A stretch of DNA of 64,000 nt from Aliihoeflea sp052435735 (GCA_052435735.1 JBQVNB010000003.1:124001-188000); one strand, 5' to 3'. Shown: positions 28,736 through 38,064, counted from the stretch's first letter. The notes: generated from the letters alone by a model not told the origin. Translations and numbers: made by a program.

Positions 28736-29734
28736 TCAGCCCTCCAGCGCCTCGACAAGCCGTTCCGCGCCGTCGCGGAATGGATCGACCGCCGGGAGGC
28801 CCAGTCGTGCCTCGATCTCAGTGAGATAGGCGCGGGCGTCGGCCTCCGACATCGCCGCGGTGTTGATCGAGATGCCGACCACCTTGCAGTCGGGATTGAC
28901 CATCTTCGCCATGGTCAGCGCGAGATCGCGCAGCGCTTCCAGCGACGGCAGCTTGTAGCCGGGAAGGCCGCGCATGTGATCGCGCGTCGGTTCGTGGCAG
29001 AGCACCAGCGCATCGGGCTGGCCGCCATGGATCAGCGCCAGCGTCACGCCCGAATAGGAAGCGTGAAACAGGCTGCCCTGTCCCTCGATCAGGTCCCAGT
29101 GGTCGGCATCGTTGTCCGGCGTCAGCCACTCGATCGACCCGGCCATGAAATCGGCGATCACCGCGTCGAGCGGCACGCCCTCGCCGGTGATCAGGATGCC
29201 GGTCTGGCCTGTGGCGCGGAAGGTCGCCTTGAGGCCGCGCTCGCGCATGACCTTTTCCATCGCGAGCGCCGTGTACATCTTGCCGACGGAGCAATCCGTG
29301 CCGACGGCGAGACACCGCTTGCCGGTGCGCTTGACGCCGTTTGCGATCGGATAGTCGACTGTCGGAATGCGCACGTCGATCAGCTTCGTGCCGTGGCGCT
29401 CGGCGGCTGCGACGAGTTCGAGCACTTCGGCAAGAAGATCGTGCAGGCCGGACGCAACGTCCATGCCGGCCTCGATCGCTTCCTTCATCACCGCGATCCA
29501 GCTTTTGGAGATGACACCGCCGCGATTGGCCGCGCCGATGACGAGTGTCTTCGCGCCGGCGGCCTTCGCTTCGGCAATCGTCATGTCCGTCAGTCCGAGA
29601 TCGGCCTTGCAGCCGTCCATGCGGAACTGGCCGACCGAGAGGTCGGGACGCCAGTCCTTGATGCCATTGGCGACCTTGGCTGCCAGTGGATCGGGCGCTT
29701 CGCCCAGGAAAAGGAGATAGGGGGTCTTGAGCAT
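28736..29734 (-). CDS. DgcN-like N-acetyltransferase (DUF1611 family)
   Basis: A 332-residue protein of the DUF1611 family, with the P-loop-like motif GTDCSVGKMYTALAMEK and the Gly-rich segment IGAANRGGVISKSW. It resembles DgcN, the D-glutamate N-acetyltransferase of a recently described D-glutamate catabolic pathway. Its usual partner DgcA, an enolase-superfamily racemase, is not next to it: the upstream neighbour is divergent and the downstream one convergent. The call is therefore at family level. It is divergent from an SDR gene that has a LacI-type operator upstream. Confidence 0.75.
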   Translation of the reverse strand: MLKTPYLLFLGEAPDPLAAKVANGIKDWRPDLSVGQFRMDGCKADLGLTDMTIAEAKAAGAKTLVIGAANRGGVISKSWIAVMKEAIEAGMDVASGLHDLLAEVLELVAAAERHGTKLIDVRIPTVDYPIANGVKRTGKRCLAVGTDCSVGKMYTALAMEKVMRERGLKATFRATGQTGILITGEGVPLDAVIADFMAGSIEWLTPDNDADHWDLIEGQGSLFHASYSGVTLALIHGGQPDALVLCHEPTRDHMRGLPGYKLPSLEALRDLALTMAKMVNPDCKVVGISINTAAMSEADARAYLTEIEARLGLPAVDPFRDGAERLVEALEG

Positions 29735-29846
29735 TGCAGGCCTCGGGGTTCGCGACAGGCTCGTTGTCGCATCTCACCGGGCAGGCCTCAAGGGCGAGAC
29801 CGGATCGGCTTTAGGGCCAGACATGCCATGGCCGGCGTTGCGCACC

Positions 29847-29862
29847 TTGGCAGCGCTGCCAA
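29847..29862. promoter_or_regulatory. LacI-type operator, copy 1
   Basis: Perfect 16-base palindrome TTGGCAGCGCTGCCAA with a central CG, as preferred by LacI-family proteins. It lies 62 bases before the SDR start at 29925 and 112 bases before the divergent DgcN-like gene. The same core recurs near 36.9 and 41.1 kb. Confidence 0.75.
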
Positions 29863-29924
29863 TTATCAGTTTCCATCGCCTCCTTGCGATGTTACGAGGG
29901 TGGAAAGCAGGAGGGGAGGTCACG

Positions 29925-30656
29925 ATGATCGATCTGACGGGTCGAACGGCGCTGGTGACGGCCGCTGGGCAGGGCATCGGCCATGCAAGCGCGCTCGCCC
30001 TGGCGCGGGCCGGCGCGACTGTCGTCGCCACCGACATCAATCTCGAGGGGCTCGCATCGTTCGACGGCGTGCCGCGGATTACCGCGCGTCGGCTGGACGT
30101 GCTCGACCCGGATGCCATCACGGCGCTGGCCGGTGAGATCGGCCAAGTCGACATCCTGTTCAACTGCGCCGGCGTGGTCCATGCCGGCACGGTTCTCGAT
30201 TGCACGGAAGACGAGTTCGACTTCGCCTTCGCGCTCAACGTCAAGGCGCAGATCCGCATGATCAAGGCGGTGCTGCCGGGCATGCTGGAGCGTCGCGACG
30301 GCTGCATCATCAACATGGCGTCGGTCGCTTCGAGCGTGAAGGGCGTGCCCAACCGGTGCCTCTACAGCGCTTCCAAGGCGGCGGTGATCGGCCTGACGAA
30401 ATCGGTCGCGGCCGACTATGTGGCGCAAGGCATCCGCTGCAACGCGATCTGTCCGGGAACGGTGGACAGCCCCTCGCTGCACGAAAGGCTGAGGGCGCAG
30501 GGCGACTACGAGGCGGCGCGCACAGCCTTCATCGCGCGCCAGCCGATCGGACGTATCGGAACGGCCGAGGAGATCGCCGATCTCGTCGTCTATCTGTCGG
30601 GGGCAAGCTATACGACCGGCGCGATCCACCTGATCGATGGCGGCTGGGCGATTTGA
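29925..30656 (+). CDS. SDR dehydrogenase, 2-keto-3-deoxy-acid 4-dehydrogenase-like
   Basis: Classical short-chain dehydrogenase of 243 residues. The NAD motif is TAAGQGIG, and the Ser-Tyr-Lys catalytic set is in INMASVASS and CLYSASKAA. The sequence resembles 2-keto-3-deoxy-L-fuconate/rhamnonate dehydrogenases. These act just before FAH-fold hydrolases such as the next gene, which supports the role, but the sugar acid is not proven. GAGGGGAGG lies upstream. A LacI-type operator lies before it. Confidence 0.82.
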   Translation: MIDLTGRTALVTAAGQGIGHASALALARAGATVVATDINLEGLASFDGVPRITARRLDVLDPDAITALAGEIGQVDILFNCAGVVHAGTVLDCTEDEFDFAFALNVKAQIRMIKAVLPGMLERRDGCIINMASVASSVKGVPNRCLYSASKAAVIGLTKSVAADYVAQGIRCNAICPGTVDSPSLHERLRAQGDYEAARTAFIARQPIGRIGTAEEIADLVVYLSGASYTTGAIHLIDGGWAI

Positions 30657-30678
30657 ACAACAGGGAAGGGAACGACGC

Positions 30679-31521
30679 ATGAAATTGCTGCGCTATGGCG
30701 AGCCGGGGAAGGAGAAGCCGGGGCTTTTGGATGCGGATGGACGCATCCGCGACCTGTCGGGCAAGATCGCCGACATCTCGGGCGACGCGCTGACGCCGTC
30801 GGGGCTTGAAAGCCTTGCCAAGATCGATCCGGCAAGCCTGCCGCAGGTCGATGGCAATCCGCGAATCGGCCCCTGCGTCGGTGATGTCGGCAAGTTCATC
30901 TGCATCGGCCTCAACTATGCCGACCACGCCGCCGAAAGCGGTGCCAAGGTTCCGCCGGAGCCGATCATGTTTATGAAGCCGCGCTCGGCGATCGTCGGGC
31001 CGAACGACGAGGTTCGCATCCCGCGCGGGTCCGTGAAGACGGATTGGGAGGTCGAACTCGGCATCGTCATCGGCAAGACGGCGAAATACGTGTCGGAAGC
31101 TGACGCACTCTCGCATGTTGCCGGCTACTGCGTCGTCAATGACGTGTCGGAACGCGAATACCAGCTCGAACGCCACGGCACCTGGGACAAGGGCAAGTGC
31201 TGCGACACGTTCGGGCCGATCGGTCCGTGGATGGTGACGGCCGATGAGATTGCCGATCCGCAGAACCTTGGCATGTGGCTGGAGGTCGACGGGCACCGCT
31301 ACCAGGACGGCTCGACGAAGACGATGGTCTACGGCGTCGCCCACCTCGTCTCCTACCTTTCGCAGTTCATGACGCTTCACCCGGGCGACATCATCGCCAC
31401 CGGCACGCCGCCCGGCGTCGGCATGGGCCAGAAGCCGCCGGTTTATCTGAAGGCCGGCCAGACGATGCGCCTCGGCATCGAGGGGCTGGGCGAGCAGCGT
31501 CAGGTGACGGCGGCCGACTGA
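30679..31521 (+). CDS. Fumarylacetoacetate hydrolase-family protein, 2,4-diketo-3-deoxy-acid hydrolase-like
   Basis: A 280-residue FAH-fold enzyme. The metal-binding segments are visible: CIGLNYADHAAESG, DWEVELGIVIG (Glu ligands) and GVVNDVSERE-like CVVNDVSEREYQ. The C-terminal part has GDIIATGTPPGVGMG. In the non-phosphorylating sugar-acid pathway, such enzymes split the 2,4-diketo-3-deoxy acid into pyruvate and a hydroxy acid. Pairing with the SDR 22 bases upstream favours that role over simple FAH activity. The transcript ends at a strong hairpin. Confidence 0.85.
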   Translation: MKLLRYGEPGKEKPGLLDADGRIRDLSGKIADISGDALTPSGLESLAKIDPASLPQVDGNPRIGPCVGDVGKFICIGLNYADHAAESGAKVPPEPIMFMKPRSAIVGPNDEVRIPRGSVKTDWEVELGIVIGKTAKYVSEADALSHVAGYCVVNDVSEREYQLERHGTWDKGKCCDTFGPIGPWMVTADEIADPQNLGMWLEVDGHRYQDGSTKTMVYGVAHLVSYLSQFMTLHPGDIIATGTPPGVGMGQKPPVYLKAGQTMRLGIEGLGEQRQVTAAD

Positions 31522-31545
31522 CCGGGACGAGACCCCGCATGAATG

Positions 31546-31577
31546 AAAAGGCCGGCGCATGGATGCACCGGCCTTTT
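31546..31577. terminator. Bidirectional terminator between FAH gene and ABC permease
   Basis: AAAAGGCCGG (31546-31555) pairs with CCGGCCTTTT (31568-31577). A-run and T-run flank the stem on both sides, so it can stop transcription from both convergent units. Confidence 0.85.
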
Positions 31578-31600
31578 CGCCGCTTCTCCTGGGAGGAAAT

Positions 31601-32503
31601 CTATTCCTTCACGGCGCCCGTCATCGACGACACGTAGTAGTCGACGAAGAACGAATAGAGGATGACGACCGGCAGCGAGCCGATCAGCGCGCCGGACATC
31701 AGCGCCCCCCATTCATAGACGTCGCCGCGCACGAGCTCCGTCAGCACGCCGACCGGAACGGTTTTGTTTTCCGAGGAAGAGATGAAGGTCAGCGCGTAGA
31801 TGAACTCATTCCACGACAGGGTGAAGGCGAAGATGCCGGCCGAGATCAGGCCGGGAATGGCCAGCGGCAGGACGATCTTGGTCAGGATCTGCCAGCGGCT
31901 CGCGCCGTCGACGAGCGCGCTTTCCTCCAGCTCGAACGGGATCGAGCGGAAATACCCCATCAGGAGCCAGGTGCAGAACGGGATCAGGAAGGTCGGGTAG
32001 GTGAGGATCAGTGCCAATCGCGTGTCGTAGATGCCGAACTGGAACACCATGAAGGCGAGCGGGATGAACAGGATCGACGGCGGCACGAGATAGGCGAGAA
32101 AGATCATCAGCCCGGTCACCCGCGCGCCGGTGAACCGCACCCTCTCGATCGCATAGGCGGCGAAGACGGACGCCGCCAGCGAAAGGATCGTCGAGAAGAC
32201 CGATACGATCATCGTGTTCCACAGCCAGCCCGGATAGGACGTCTGGAACAGGAGATACTTGATGTGATCGAGCGTTGGTCCGACGACCCAGAACGGGCTG
32301 TAGTCGCGATAGTTCGTGAGCTGGTGGTTGGGCTTCACCGCCGTCACCGCCATCCAGTAGAACGGAAACAGCAGGACGAAGACGAAGACGAGGAGCGGCA
32401 GGTAGACGACGACGATGCGGCGCAGCAGCGTGTCGTACTGGTTCATGCCGACGATATCGTCTTCGGTGGCTTTGGCCTCGATTGCCTTGTCGGTCATGGT
32501 CAT
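31601..32503 (-). CDS. Carbohydrate ABC transporter permease, MalG-like
   Basis: Inner-membrane permease of 300 residues with six predicted helices. The cytoplasmic EAA loop, which contacts the ATPase, is SALVDGASRWQILTKIVLPLAIPGL near residue 200. It pairs with the MalF-like protein encoded four bases upstream. Both belong to the CUT1 family of sugar importers. This is the last gene of the operon, followed by a terminator. Confidence 0.92.
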   Translation of the reverse strand: MTMTDKAIEAKATEDDIVGMNQYDTLLRRIVVVYLPLLVFVFVLLFPFYWMAVTAVKPNHQLTNYRDYSPFWVVGPTLDHIKYLLFQTSYPGWLWNTMIVSVFSTILSLAASVFAAYAIERVRFTGARVTGLMIFLAYLVPPSILFIPLAFMVFQFGIYDTRLALILTYPTFLIPFCTWLLMGYFRSIPFELEESALVDGASRWQILTKIVLPLAIPGLISAGIFAFTLSWNEFIYALTFISSSENKTVPVGVLTELVRGDVYEWGALMSGALIGSLPVVILYSFFVDYYVSSMTGAVKE

Positions 32504-32507
32504 GTCC

Positions 32508-33461
32508 TCAATCGGCTCCGCCCTGCTGCCATTTGCGGCGTTGCAGGCCGAAGAAACTGAACAGGATCGCGCCGAGCAGGAACGGGATCATGGCGACGGC
32601 GATTGCCGCACCTTCGCCGAGCTGGCCGCCGGGTATGGCGCGCTGGAAGGAGAGCGTCGCCATCAGATGTGTCGCATTGACGGGCCCGCCGCGCGTCAAA
32701 ACGTAGATCAACTGGAAGTCGGTGAAGGTGAACAGCACGGAGAAGGTCATCACGACCGCGATGATCGGCGTCAGAAGCGGCAGCGTCACATAGCGGAAGC
32801 GCTGCCAGGACTTGGCGCCGTCGAGCGCGGCCGCCTCGTGCAGCGATTGCGGGATCGTCTGCAGACCGGCCAGGAGACAGATCGCGACGAAGGGAATGCC
32901 GCGCCAGACATTGGCGGCGATGACGGACGCGCGCGCCAGGTTGGGGTCGCCGAGGAAGTTGATCGGGCGCTCGATCAGGCCCCAGTCCATCAGGACGAAG
33001 GAGATGATCGAGAATTGCGAATCGAAGATCCACCAGAAGGCGAGCGCCGACAGCACGGTCGGCACGACCCACGGCAGCAAAATGATGGCGCGAAAGAAGT
33101 TCTTGAACCGCAGATGCTGGTTCAGGACGAGCGCGAGCCATAGGCCCAGTACGAATTTCAGAACCGTCGCGACGAAGGTGTAGAGTAGCGTGTTGAAGAC
33201 CGAGAGCCAGAAGACGTTGTCGTTCCACAGCCACACATAGTTCTCGAGGCCGATGAAGACGCCCGGTCGACCGATCGAGGTATCGGTGAAGCCGAGCCAG
33301 ACACCGAGGCCGAGCGGATAGGTCAGGAAGCACAGGAGAAAGGCCGCCGCTGGCAGCATGAACAGGAGGCCGAGCCCGTTGCGGCTTTCGCTGAGCCGCG
33401 TCAGCATCGATGTTCTGGGTCGCGATACGGCGATTTTTCCGCCTTCCGGGGTCGTGGACAT
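32508..33461 (-). CDS. Carbohydrate ABC transporter permease, MalF-like
   Basis: A 317-residue permease with six helices (first at GLGLLFMLPAAAFLLCFL) and the EAA motif EAAALDGAKSWQRFRYVTLPLLTPI. It forms the translocation channel with the MalG-like partner. A perfect stem-loop separates it from the binding-protein gene upstream, which may lower its expression relative to the binding protein. The start at 33461 is the first in-frame ATG; a start at about residue 19 is possible. Confidence 0.92.
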   Translation of the reverse strand: MSTTPEGGKIAVSRPRTSMLTRLSESRNGLGLLFMLPAAAFLLCFLTYPLGLGVWLGFTDTSIGRPGVFIGLENYVWLWNDNVFWLSVFNTLLYTFVATVLKFVLGLWLALVLNQHLRFKNFFRAIILLPWVVPTVLSALAFWWIFDSQFSIISFVLMDWGLIERPINFLGDPNLARASVIAANVWRGIPFVAICLLAGLQTIPQSLHEAAALDGAKSWQRFRYVTLPLLTPIIAVVMTFSVLFTFTDFQLIYVLTRGGPVNATHLMATLSFQRAIPGGQLGEGAAIAVAMIPFLLGAILFSFFGLQRRKWQQGGAD

Positions 33462-33506
33462 TGGCCGTTGATCTCCGTCACAGGGTCGACTTGGCCCGAA
33501 TGGGAA

Positions 33507-33532
33507 GCACCGGGCTCACGCGAGCCCGGTGC
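33507..33532 (-). promoter_or_regulatory. Intercistronic stem-loop between binding protein and permease genes
   Basis: GCACCGGGCTC (33507-33517) is perfectly complementary to GAGCCCGGTGC (33522-33532) with a four-base loop. No T-run follows on the minus strand. Its position after the binding-protein stop fits an mRNA-stabilising or partial-termination element. Confidence 0.65.
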
Positions 33533-33540
33533 CGACCGCG

Positions 33541-34860
33541 TCAGACGCGGTAGTAGCGGTTGATGCGCCGTTCGGCGTTTGCGATCGCGTCTTCGGGCGT
33601 GCGCTGGCCGGTCACGGCTTCGGCGAACATGTCGACGAGGACATAGTCGGCCATCACCGCCGCGGACGCATAGCCGAGTGGGCCGGGCCAGCCATTCGGG
33701 CGCAGGCTCGCCGACGCCTTCGAGTAGGGCTCGTGGATCGGCGAGGATGTCCAGACCGGGTTCGACTCATATGCCCGCAATGGCTGGCAGCAATAGGCGC
33801 TGGCGCCCTCGATCCACGCATTCATGTTGTCGGCTTCGTACATGAAGGCGAGATAGGCTTTGGCCGCTTCCGGATAGGGCGTGTGGTTGAAGATCGCCAG
33901 CGTCGACGTCTGGTGCAACTCGACCGATTCGCCGACCGGTCCGACCGGCAGCGTCGTGGTGCGGATGTCGTCGGCAATCTCCTGCATGGCCGGGTCGTTG
34001 CGGGCCGCGTAGTAGAGCGACACGCCATTGGCGACGAGCGAGCACTGTCCGGCCAGGAACGCGCGGTTGTTGTTGATGTCGAGCCAGCTTTCGGTGCCGG
34101 GAATGAAGGTCGCGTAGAGCGCACGCGCATATTCGATGGCAGCCAGCGTCTCCGGGCTGTTGATGGCCACGGCTCCGCTTTCGTCGACCATGCGTCCGCC
34201 ATGGCTCCACAGCAGCCAGTGCGCATAGTTGTTGCCGTCGCCGACGGCTTTGCCGTGCGGGAAGCCTGCCGGTGTGCCATTGGCCTGCAGCGCCGTGCAG
34301 AGTTCCAGGAAACCGGCCGTGTCGTTCGGGAATTCCGAGAACCCAGCCGCCTCGACCTGGCTTGCGCGATAGCAGATCGCGTTGCCGATGGCGCACAGCG
34401 GCAGGGCGATGAAGCTGTCGTCGCGCCGGGCATATCCTTCGAGACCGGGATACCAGCCGCCATGCGCTTCGCCGAGCGCGGTGCCGAGTTCGGTCACGTC
34501 GACCAGCTTGTCGGGATATTGGTGCACGTCGTCGAACCAGCCCATGACGAGATCGGGGCCGGAGCCGATATTGGCGGCGACTGCCGCCTTCGGCCGCACG
34601 TCCTCCCAGCTTTCCTGGTCGATCCGGACCTCGACGCCTGTCGCCTCGGTGAAGGCGCGGGTGTTGGCGTTCCACGCCTCTTCCTCGGCCTTGACGAAAG
34701 GAACCCAGCGTAGAAGCCGCAGCGTCGCGCCGGATTCGGGCGTGTAGGTGGGAATGGCGTTTTGGGCGAAAGCGCGCCGCGGCATGGTTATGCCGCCGAG
34801 CGCGGCCGTTCCGATAAGTCCGGCGGCACCTGTCATGATCTGTCTGCGATTGAACGTCAT
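33541..34860 (-). CDS. Extracellular solute-binding protein of sugar ABC importer
   Basis: A 439-residue periplasmic binding protein of the MalE-like family 1. The N-terminus carries a twin-arginine-like motif (FNRRQIMTGAAGLIG), so export may be Tat-dependent, with cleavage near RRAFAQ. The start at 34860 was chosen because GGAGGAG lies just before it and the signal peptide then starts normally. The bound sugar cannot be predicted. It is encoded between the ATPase and the two permeases. Confidence 0.92.
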   Translation of the reverse strand: MTFNRRQIMTGAAGLIGTAALGGITMPRRAFAQNAIPTYTPESGATLRLLRWVPFVKAEEEAWNANTRAFTEATGVEVRIDQESWEDVRPKAAVAANIGSGPDLVMGWFDDVHQYPDKLVDVTELGTALGEAHGGWYPGLEGYARRDDSFIALPLCAIGNAICYRASQVEAAGFSEFPNDTAGFLELCTALQANGTPAGFPHGKAVGDGNNYAHWLLWSHGGRMVDESGAVAINSPETLAAIEYARALYATFIPGTESWLDINNNRAFLAGQCSLVANGVSLYYAARNDPAMQEIADDIRTTTLPVGPVGESVELHQTSTLAIFNHTPYPEAAKAYLAFMYEADNMNAWIEGASAYCCQPLRAYESNPVWTSSPIHEPYSKASASLRPNGWPGPLGYASAAVMADYVLVDMFAEAVTGQRTPEDAIANAERRINRYYRV

Positions 34861-34924
34861 GTCATCTCCTCCTTCTTGTTTCGGACGCATCGGGACCTCC
34901 GCCCTCCTCGCCCGCTCCTCTGCC

Positions 34925-35989
34925 TCAGTCCCTAAGTCGTATCCCGCTGCCCGCGTCGAAGAGGTGCACCGTGCGCGGATCGATCGACACGTTCAGCGTT
35001 TCGCCCGGCGCAAGCATCACCCGCTCGCGAAAGACGCAGGTCACCTGCGTTTGCCCGATGAGCCCGACGATCTGGCTTTCCGAGCCGGTCGGCTCGATGA
35101 CCTGAACCTTGAGTTCGACCGGACCGCCCAACGAAAAAGATTCCGGTCGGATGCCGTAGACCAGCGCCTTTCCGCGTGCGGAAGCGAGATCTGTGGGCGC
35201 AGGAAGTGCCACGCCGTCATCGGTGACGAAGCGGGCCACGTCTGCCTCGTCGAGACGACCGTTGAGAAAATTCATCGCCGGCGATCCGATGAAGCCGGCG
35301 ACGAAGAGGTTGGCCGGATTATCGTAGAGGTCGAGCGGCGCGCCGACCTGCTCGACGATGCCGTCATGCATGACGACGATCTTGTCGGCCATCGTCATCG
35401 CCTCGATCTGGTCGTGCGTGACGTAGACCGTCGTCGTGGTCAGCCTCTGATGCAGGTTCTTGATCTCGGTGCGCATCGACACGCGCAGCTTGGCGTCGAG
35501 ATTGGAAAGCGGTTCGTCGAAAAGAAAGACCTGCGGATCGCGCACGATCGCCCGGCCCATCGCGACGCGCTGGCGCTGCCCGCCGGAAAGCTGGCGCGGG
35601 TAGCGGTGGAGCAGGTTCGACAGGCCGAGGATTTCGGCTGCGGGCTTCACCCGTTCCTCGATTTCGCTTTTCGAGGCTCCTGCGAGCATGAGCGAGAACG
35701 ACATGTTGTCGGCGACGGTCATGTGCGGATAGAGCGCGTAGTTCTGGAAGACCATGGCGATGTCGCGCTCTTTGGGCGGCAGGTCGTTGACGATCCTGTT
35801 GCCGATGCGGATCTCGCCGGACGTGATGTGCTCGAGGCCGGCCAGCATGCGCAGAAGCGTGGACTTGCCGCAGCCCGACGGGCCGACGAGAATGACGAAT
35901 TCGCCGTCCTCGATATCGATGCTGACGCCCTTGATGACGGGGTGATTTCCGAAAGACTTGCGTACGTCGTCGATTTCGACTGACGCCAT
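34925..35989 (-). CDS. Sugar ABC transporter ATP-binding protein, UgpC/MsmX-like
   Basis: A 354-residue ATPase that drives the neighbouring permeases. It has Walker A GPSGCGKST, signature LSGGQRQRVAMGRAI, Walker B VFLFDEPLSNLDA, H-loop VTHDQIEA and a C-terminal TOBE/regulatory domain (about residues 235-354), as in CUT1 importers. It lies 49 bases after the SDR gene and precedes the binding protein, giving an SDR-ATPase-binding protein-permease-permease operon. Confidence 0.94.
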   Translation of the reverse strand: MASVEIDDVRKSFGNHPVIKGVSIDIEDGEFVILVGPSGCGKSTLLRMLAGLEHITSGEIRIGNRIVNDLPPKERDIAMVFQNYALYPHMTVADNMSFSLMLAGASKSEIEERVKPAAEILGLSNLLHRYPRQLSGGQRQRVAMGRAIVRDPQVFLFDEPLSNLDAKLRVSMRTEIKNLHQRLTTTTVYVTHDQIEAMTMADKIVVMHDGIVEQVGAPLDLYDNPANLFVAGFIGSPAMNFLNGRLDEADVARFVTDDGVALPAPTDLASARGKALVYGIRPESFSLGGPVELKVQVIEPTGSESQIVGLIGQTQVTCVFRERVMLAPGETLNVSIDPRTVHLFDAGSGIRLRD

Positions 35990-36038
35990 TGGAGATCCTC
36001 CCTGATGTCCCGTTGCGCCTGCCTGTTCCGCGGGCGCG

Positions 36039-36809
36039 CTATCCGCGTCCGACGAACGGCATCGCGTTCGCCATGACGGTTAAGGTCAGTACGTTCGTGC
36101 CGAGCGGCAAACCCGCCATGTAGACGACCGCATCGGCGACATTGCGCGGGTCGATCGTCGCCTCGGCCTTGATGCTGCCGTCCGCCTGCAGGACGCCTTT
36201 CGAGATCGTGTCAGTCATCTCGCTCGCCGCATTGCCGATATCGATCTGGCCGCAGGCGATGTCGTGCGCGCGCCCCTCCAGTGACGTCGCCTTGGTCAAC
36301 CCGGTGATCGCGTGCTTTGTCGCCGCATAGGGCGCCGAGTTCGGGCGTGGCGTCGTGGCGGAAACCGATCCGTTGTTGATGATGCGCCCGCCCTTTGGCG
36401 ATTGCGTCTTGAAGAGGCGCACCGCGTGCTGGGTGCACAGGAATGTCGATGTGAGATTGGAGGCGACGACCGCGTTCCAGTCGGAAAAGTCGACCTCTTC
36501 CAAGGGCAAAGGCGGAGCATTTATACCGGCATTGTTGACCAGGAGATCGAGCCTGCCGTGAACTGAGACGATGTCCGCAAAGAGATTCTTGACCGCGGTC
36601 GGATCGGCGAGGTCCGCCACGATGCCGGTAACCGCCAGCCCTTTGCTGGCCAGCCGCGCGGCAGCGTCGTCCAGGATCTGGCCGCGCCGGCCGGTGATGA
36701 CCACTTGCCATCCGGCTTCCGCCAGGGCCGTCGCGATCGCAAGGCCGACGCCAGTTCCGCCGCCCGTCACCAGCGCGACAGAAGAGGAATTCCGGTCATG
36801 GCTAACCAT
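36039..36809 (-). CDS. SDR-family oxidoreductase
   Basis: A 256-residue short-chain dehydrogenase. The NAD(P) motif is TGGGTGVGLAIA, followed by NNAGIN and the catalytic NNGSVSA ... YAATKHA set. It is the first gene of the ABC importer operon, divergent from lacI, with a LacI-type operator in between. It could oxidise the imported sugar or a derived acid; the substrate is unknown. Confidence 0.87.
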   Translation of the reverse strand: MVSHDRNSSSVALVTGGGTGVGLAIATALAEAGWQVVITGRRGQILDDAAARLASKGLAVTGIVADLADPTAVKNLFADIVSVHGRLDLLVNNAGINAPPLPLEEVDFSDWNAVVASNLTSTFLCTQHAVRLFKTQSPKGGRIINNGSVSATTPRPNSAPYAATKHAITGLTKATSLEGRAHDIACGQIDIGNAASEMTDTISKGVLQADGSIKAEATIDPRNVADAVVYMAGLPLGTNVLTLTVMANAMPFVGRG

Positions 36810-36933
36810 GCGGCAAAACCCGCACTGTCGGTGTCATAGCACTCCTCCCGGTACAACCTGACCGTTCACGAATGTGCGGGCGGGCAACCTGGAGCAAACG
36901 GGTAACGCATCGTCAAATTGCTGGCAAGTAATT

Positions 36934-36951
36934 TTTGGCAGCGCTGCCAAA
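36934..36951. promoter_or_regulatory. LacI-type operator, copy 2 (divergent promoter region)
   Basis: Perfect 18-base palindrome TTTGGCAGCGCTGCCAAA, 44 bases before the lacI start and 124 bases before the divergent SDR/ABC operon. This position allows autoregulation and control of the importer together. Confidence 0.8.
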
Positions 36952-36995
36952 TAGTGGTAGCCGTGCCTGGACGTTGCGGTTAGGGTGTCGCCACC

Positions 36996-38006
36996 ATGGA
37001 CCAGGACGACGATCACAAGCACCGGAACGAGGTCACGCTGCGCGAAGTCAGCGCGGCCGTTGGTCTGGGAATGAGCACGATCTCGCGGGTCCTGCGCAAT
37101 CACGGCTCCTTCTCGCAGGCGACCCGGGACCGCGTGATGAAGGCGGTCGAGGAACTGGGCTATGTGCCGAACCGGATCGCCGGAACGCTTGCCTCCTCGG
37201 GCTCCAACCTCGTCGGCATCGTCATCCCGTCCCTGCACAACATCGTCTTCCCGGACCTGCTGAGCGGAGCTGCGGTGACTCTCGATCCGATCGGCTTCCA
37301 GACGGTCATCGCGGTCACCGACTACGATCTCGACCAGGAGCAGAAGGTCATCCAGTCGATGCTGGCCTGGCGCCCCGGCGCCTTTCTGGTGGCTGGCCTC
37401 GAGCATACGCCGCGCACGCGCGCCATGCTGAAAAACAGCGGCGTGCGCATCGCCGAATTGCTGGATACCGATGGCGAAGGCATCGACATCGTCGTCGGCT
37501 TTTCGCAGCGCGAGGCGGGCGCTGTGAGCGCACGCCATCTCGTCGAACGCGGTTACCGGCGGATTGGATATGTCGGCCCGCAATTCGCGTGCGACCCGCG
37601 GGCGCGAAAACGCTTTGCCGGCTTCAGCGAGGTCCTCGCCGAGGCGGGCGCCAGCGTCGTGGAAACGGAACTCATCGGCCGGACGTCCTCGACGGAAGCC
37701 GGCCGTGCCGCGCTCGAGCGTATGCTGGCGCGCACTCCCGATCTCGACGCGGTCTATTTTTCGAATGACGACTTCGCGGTGGGCGGCCTGTTCCACTGTT
37801 TCGCCAACGGCATCTCCGTGCCCTCGCAACTGGCCATCATGGGCTTCAATGGCCTCGACATCGGCCGCTTCGCACCGCAGCCGCTGACGACCCTGCGCAC
37901 GCCGCGCACCGAGATCGGCGAGATCGGCGCCCGCATGGTGATGGAGCCGGGAGGCGCGAAAGTCGTCGACGTTCCGTTCGAACTTGTCAGGGGAGCCACG
38001 ACCTGA
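36996..38006 (+). CDS. LacI-family transcriptional regulator
   Basis: A 336-residue repressor-type protein. The N-terminal helix-turn-helix reads VTLREVSAAVGLGMSTISRVLR, followed by the hinge NRIAGTLAS and a periplasmic-binding-protein-like effector domain (VGIVIPSLHNIVFPDLL to the end). It is the only regulator in this catabolic block and probably binds the three TTGGCAGCGCTGCCAA-type sites. The inducer is likely the transported sugar or an intermediate; GntR (gluconate repressor) subgroup members are similar. Confidence 0.92.
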   Translation: MDQDDDHKHRNEVTLREVSAAVGLGMSTISRVLRNHGSFSQATRDRVMKAVEELGYVPNRIAGTLASSGSNLVGIVIPSLHNIVFPDLLSGAAVTLDPIGFQTVIAVTDYDLDQEQKVIQSMLAWRPGAFLVAGLEHTPRTRAMLKNSGVRIAELLDTDGEGIDIVVGFSQREAGAVSARHLVERGYRRIGYVGPQFACDPRARKRFAGFSEVLAEAGASVVETELIGRTSSTEAGRAALERMLARTPDLDAVYFSNDDFAVGGLFHCFANGISVPSQLAIMGFNGLDIGRFAPQPLTTLRTPRTEIGEIGARMVMEPGGAKVVDVPFELVRGATT

Positions 38007-38064
38007 GCGCTCGATGCGGGGAGGCATCGGGCGCATCCGAATCATCACAAGGGAGGAAACCAAG

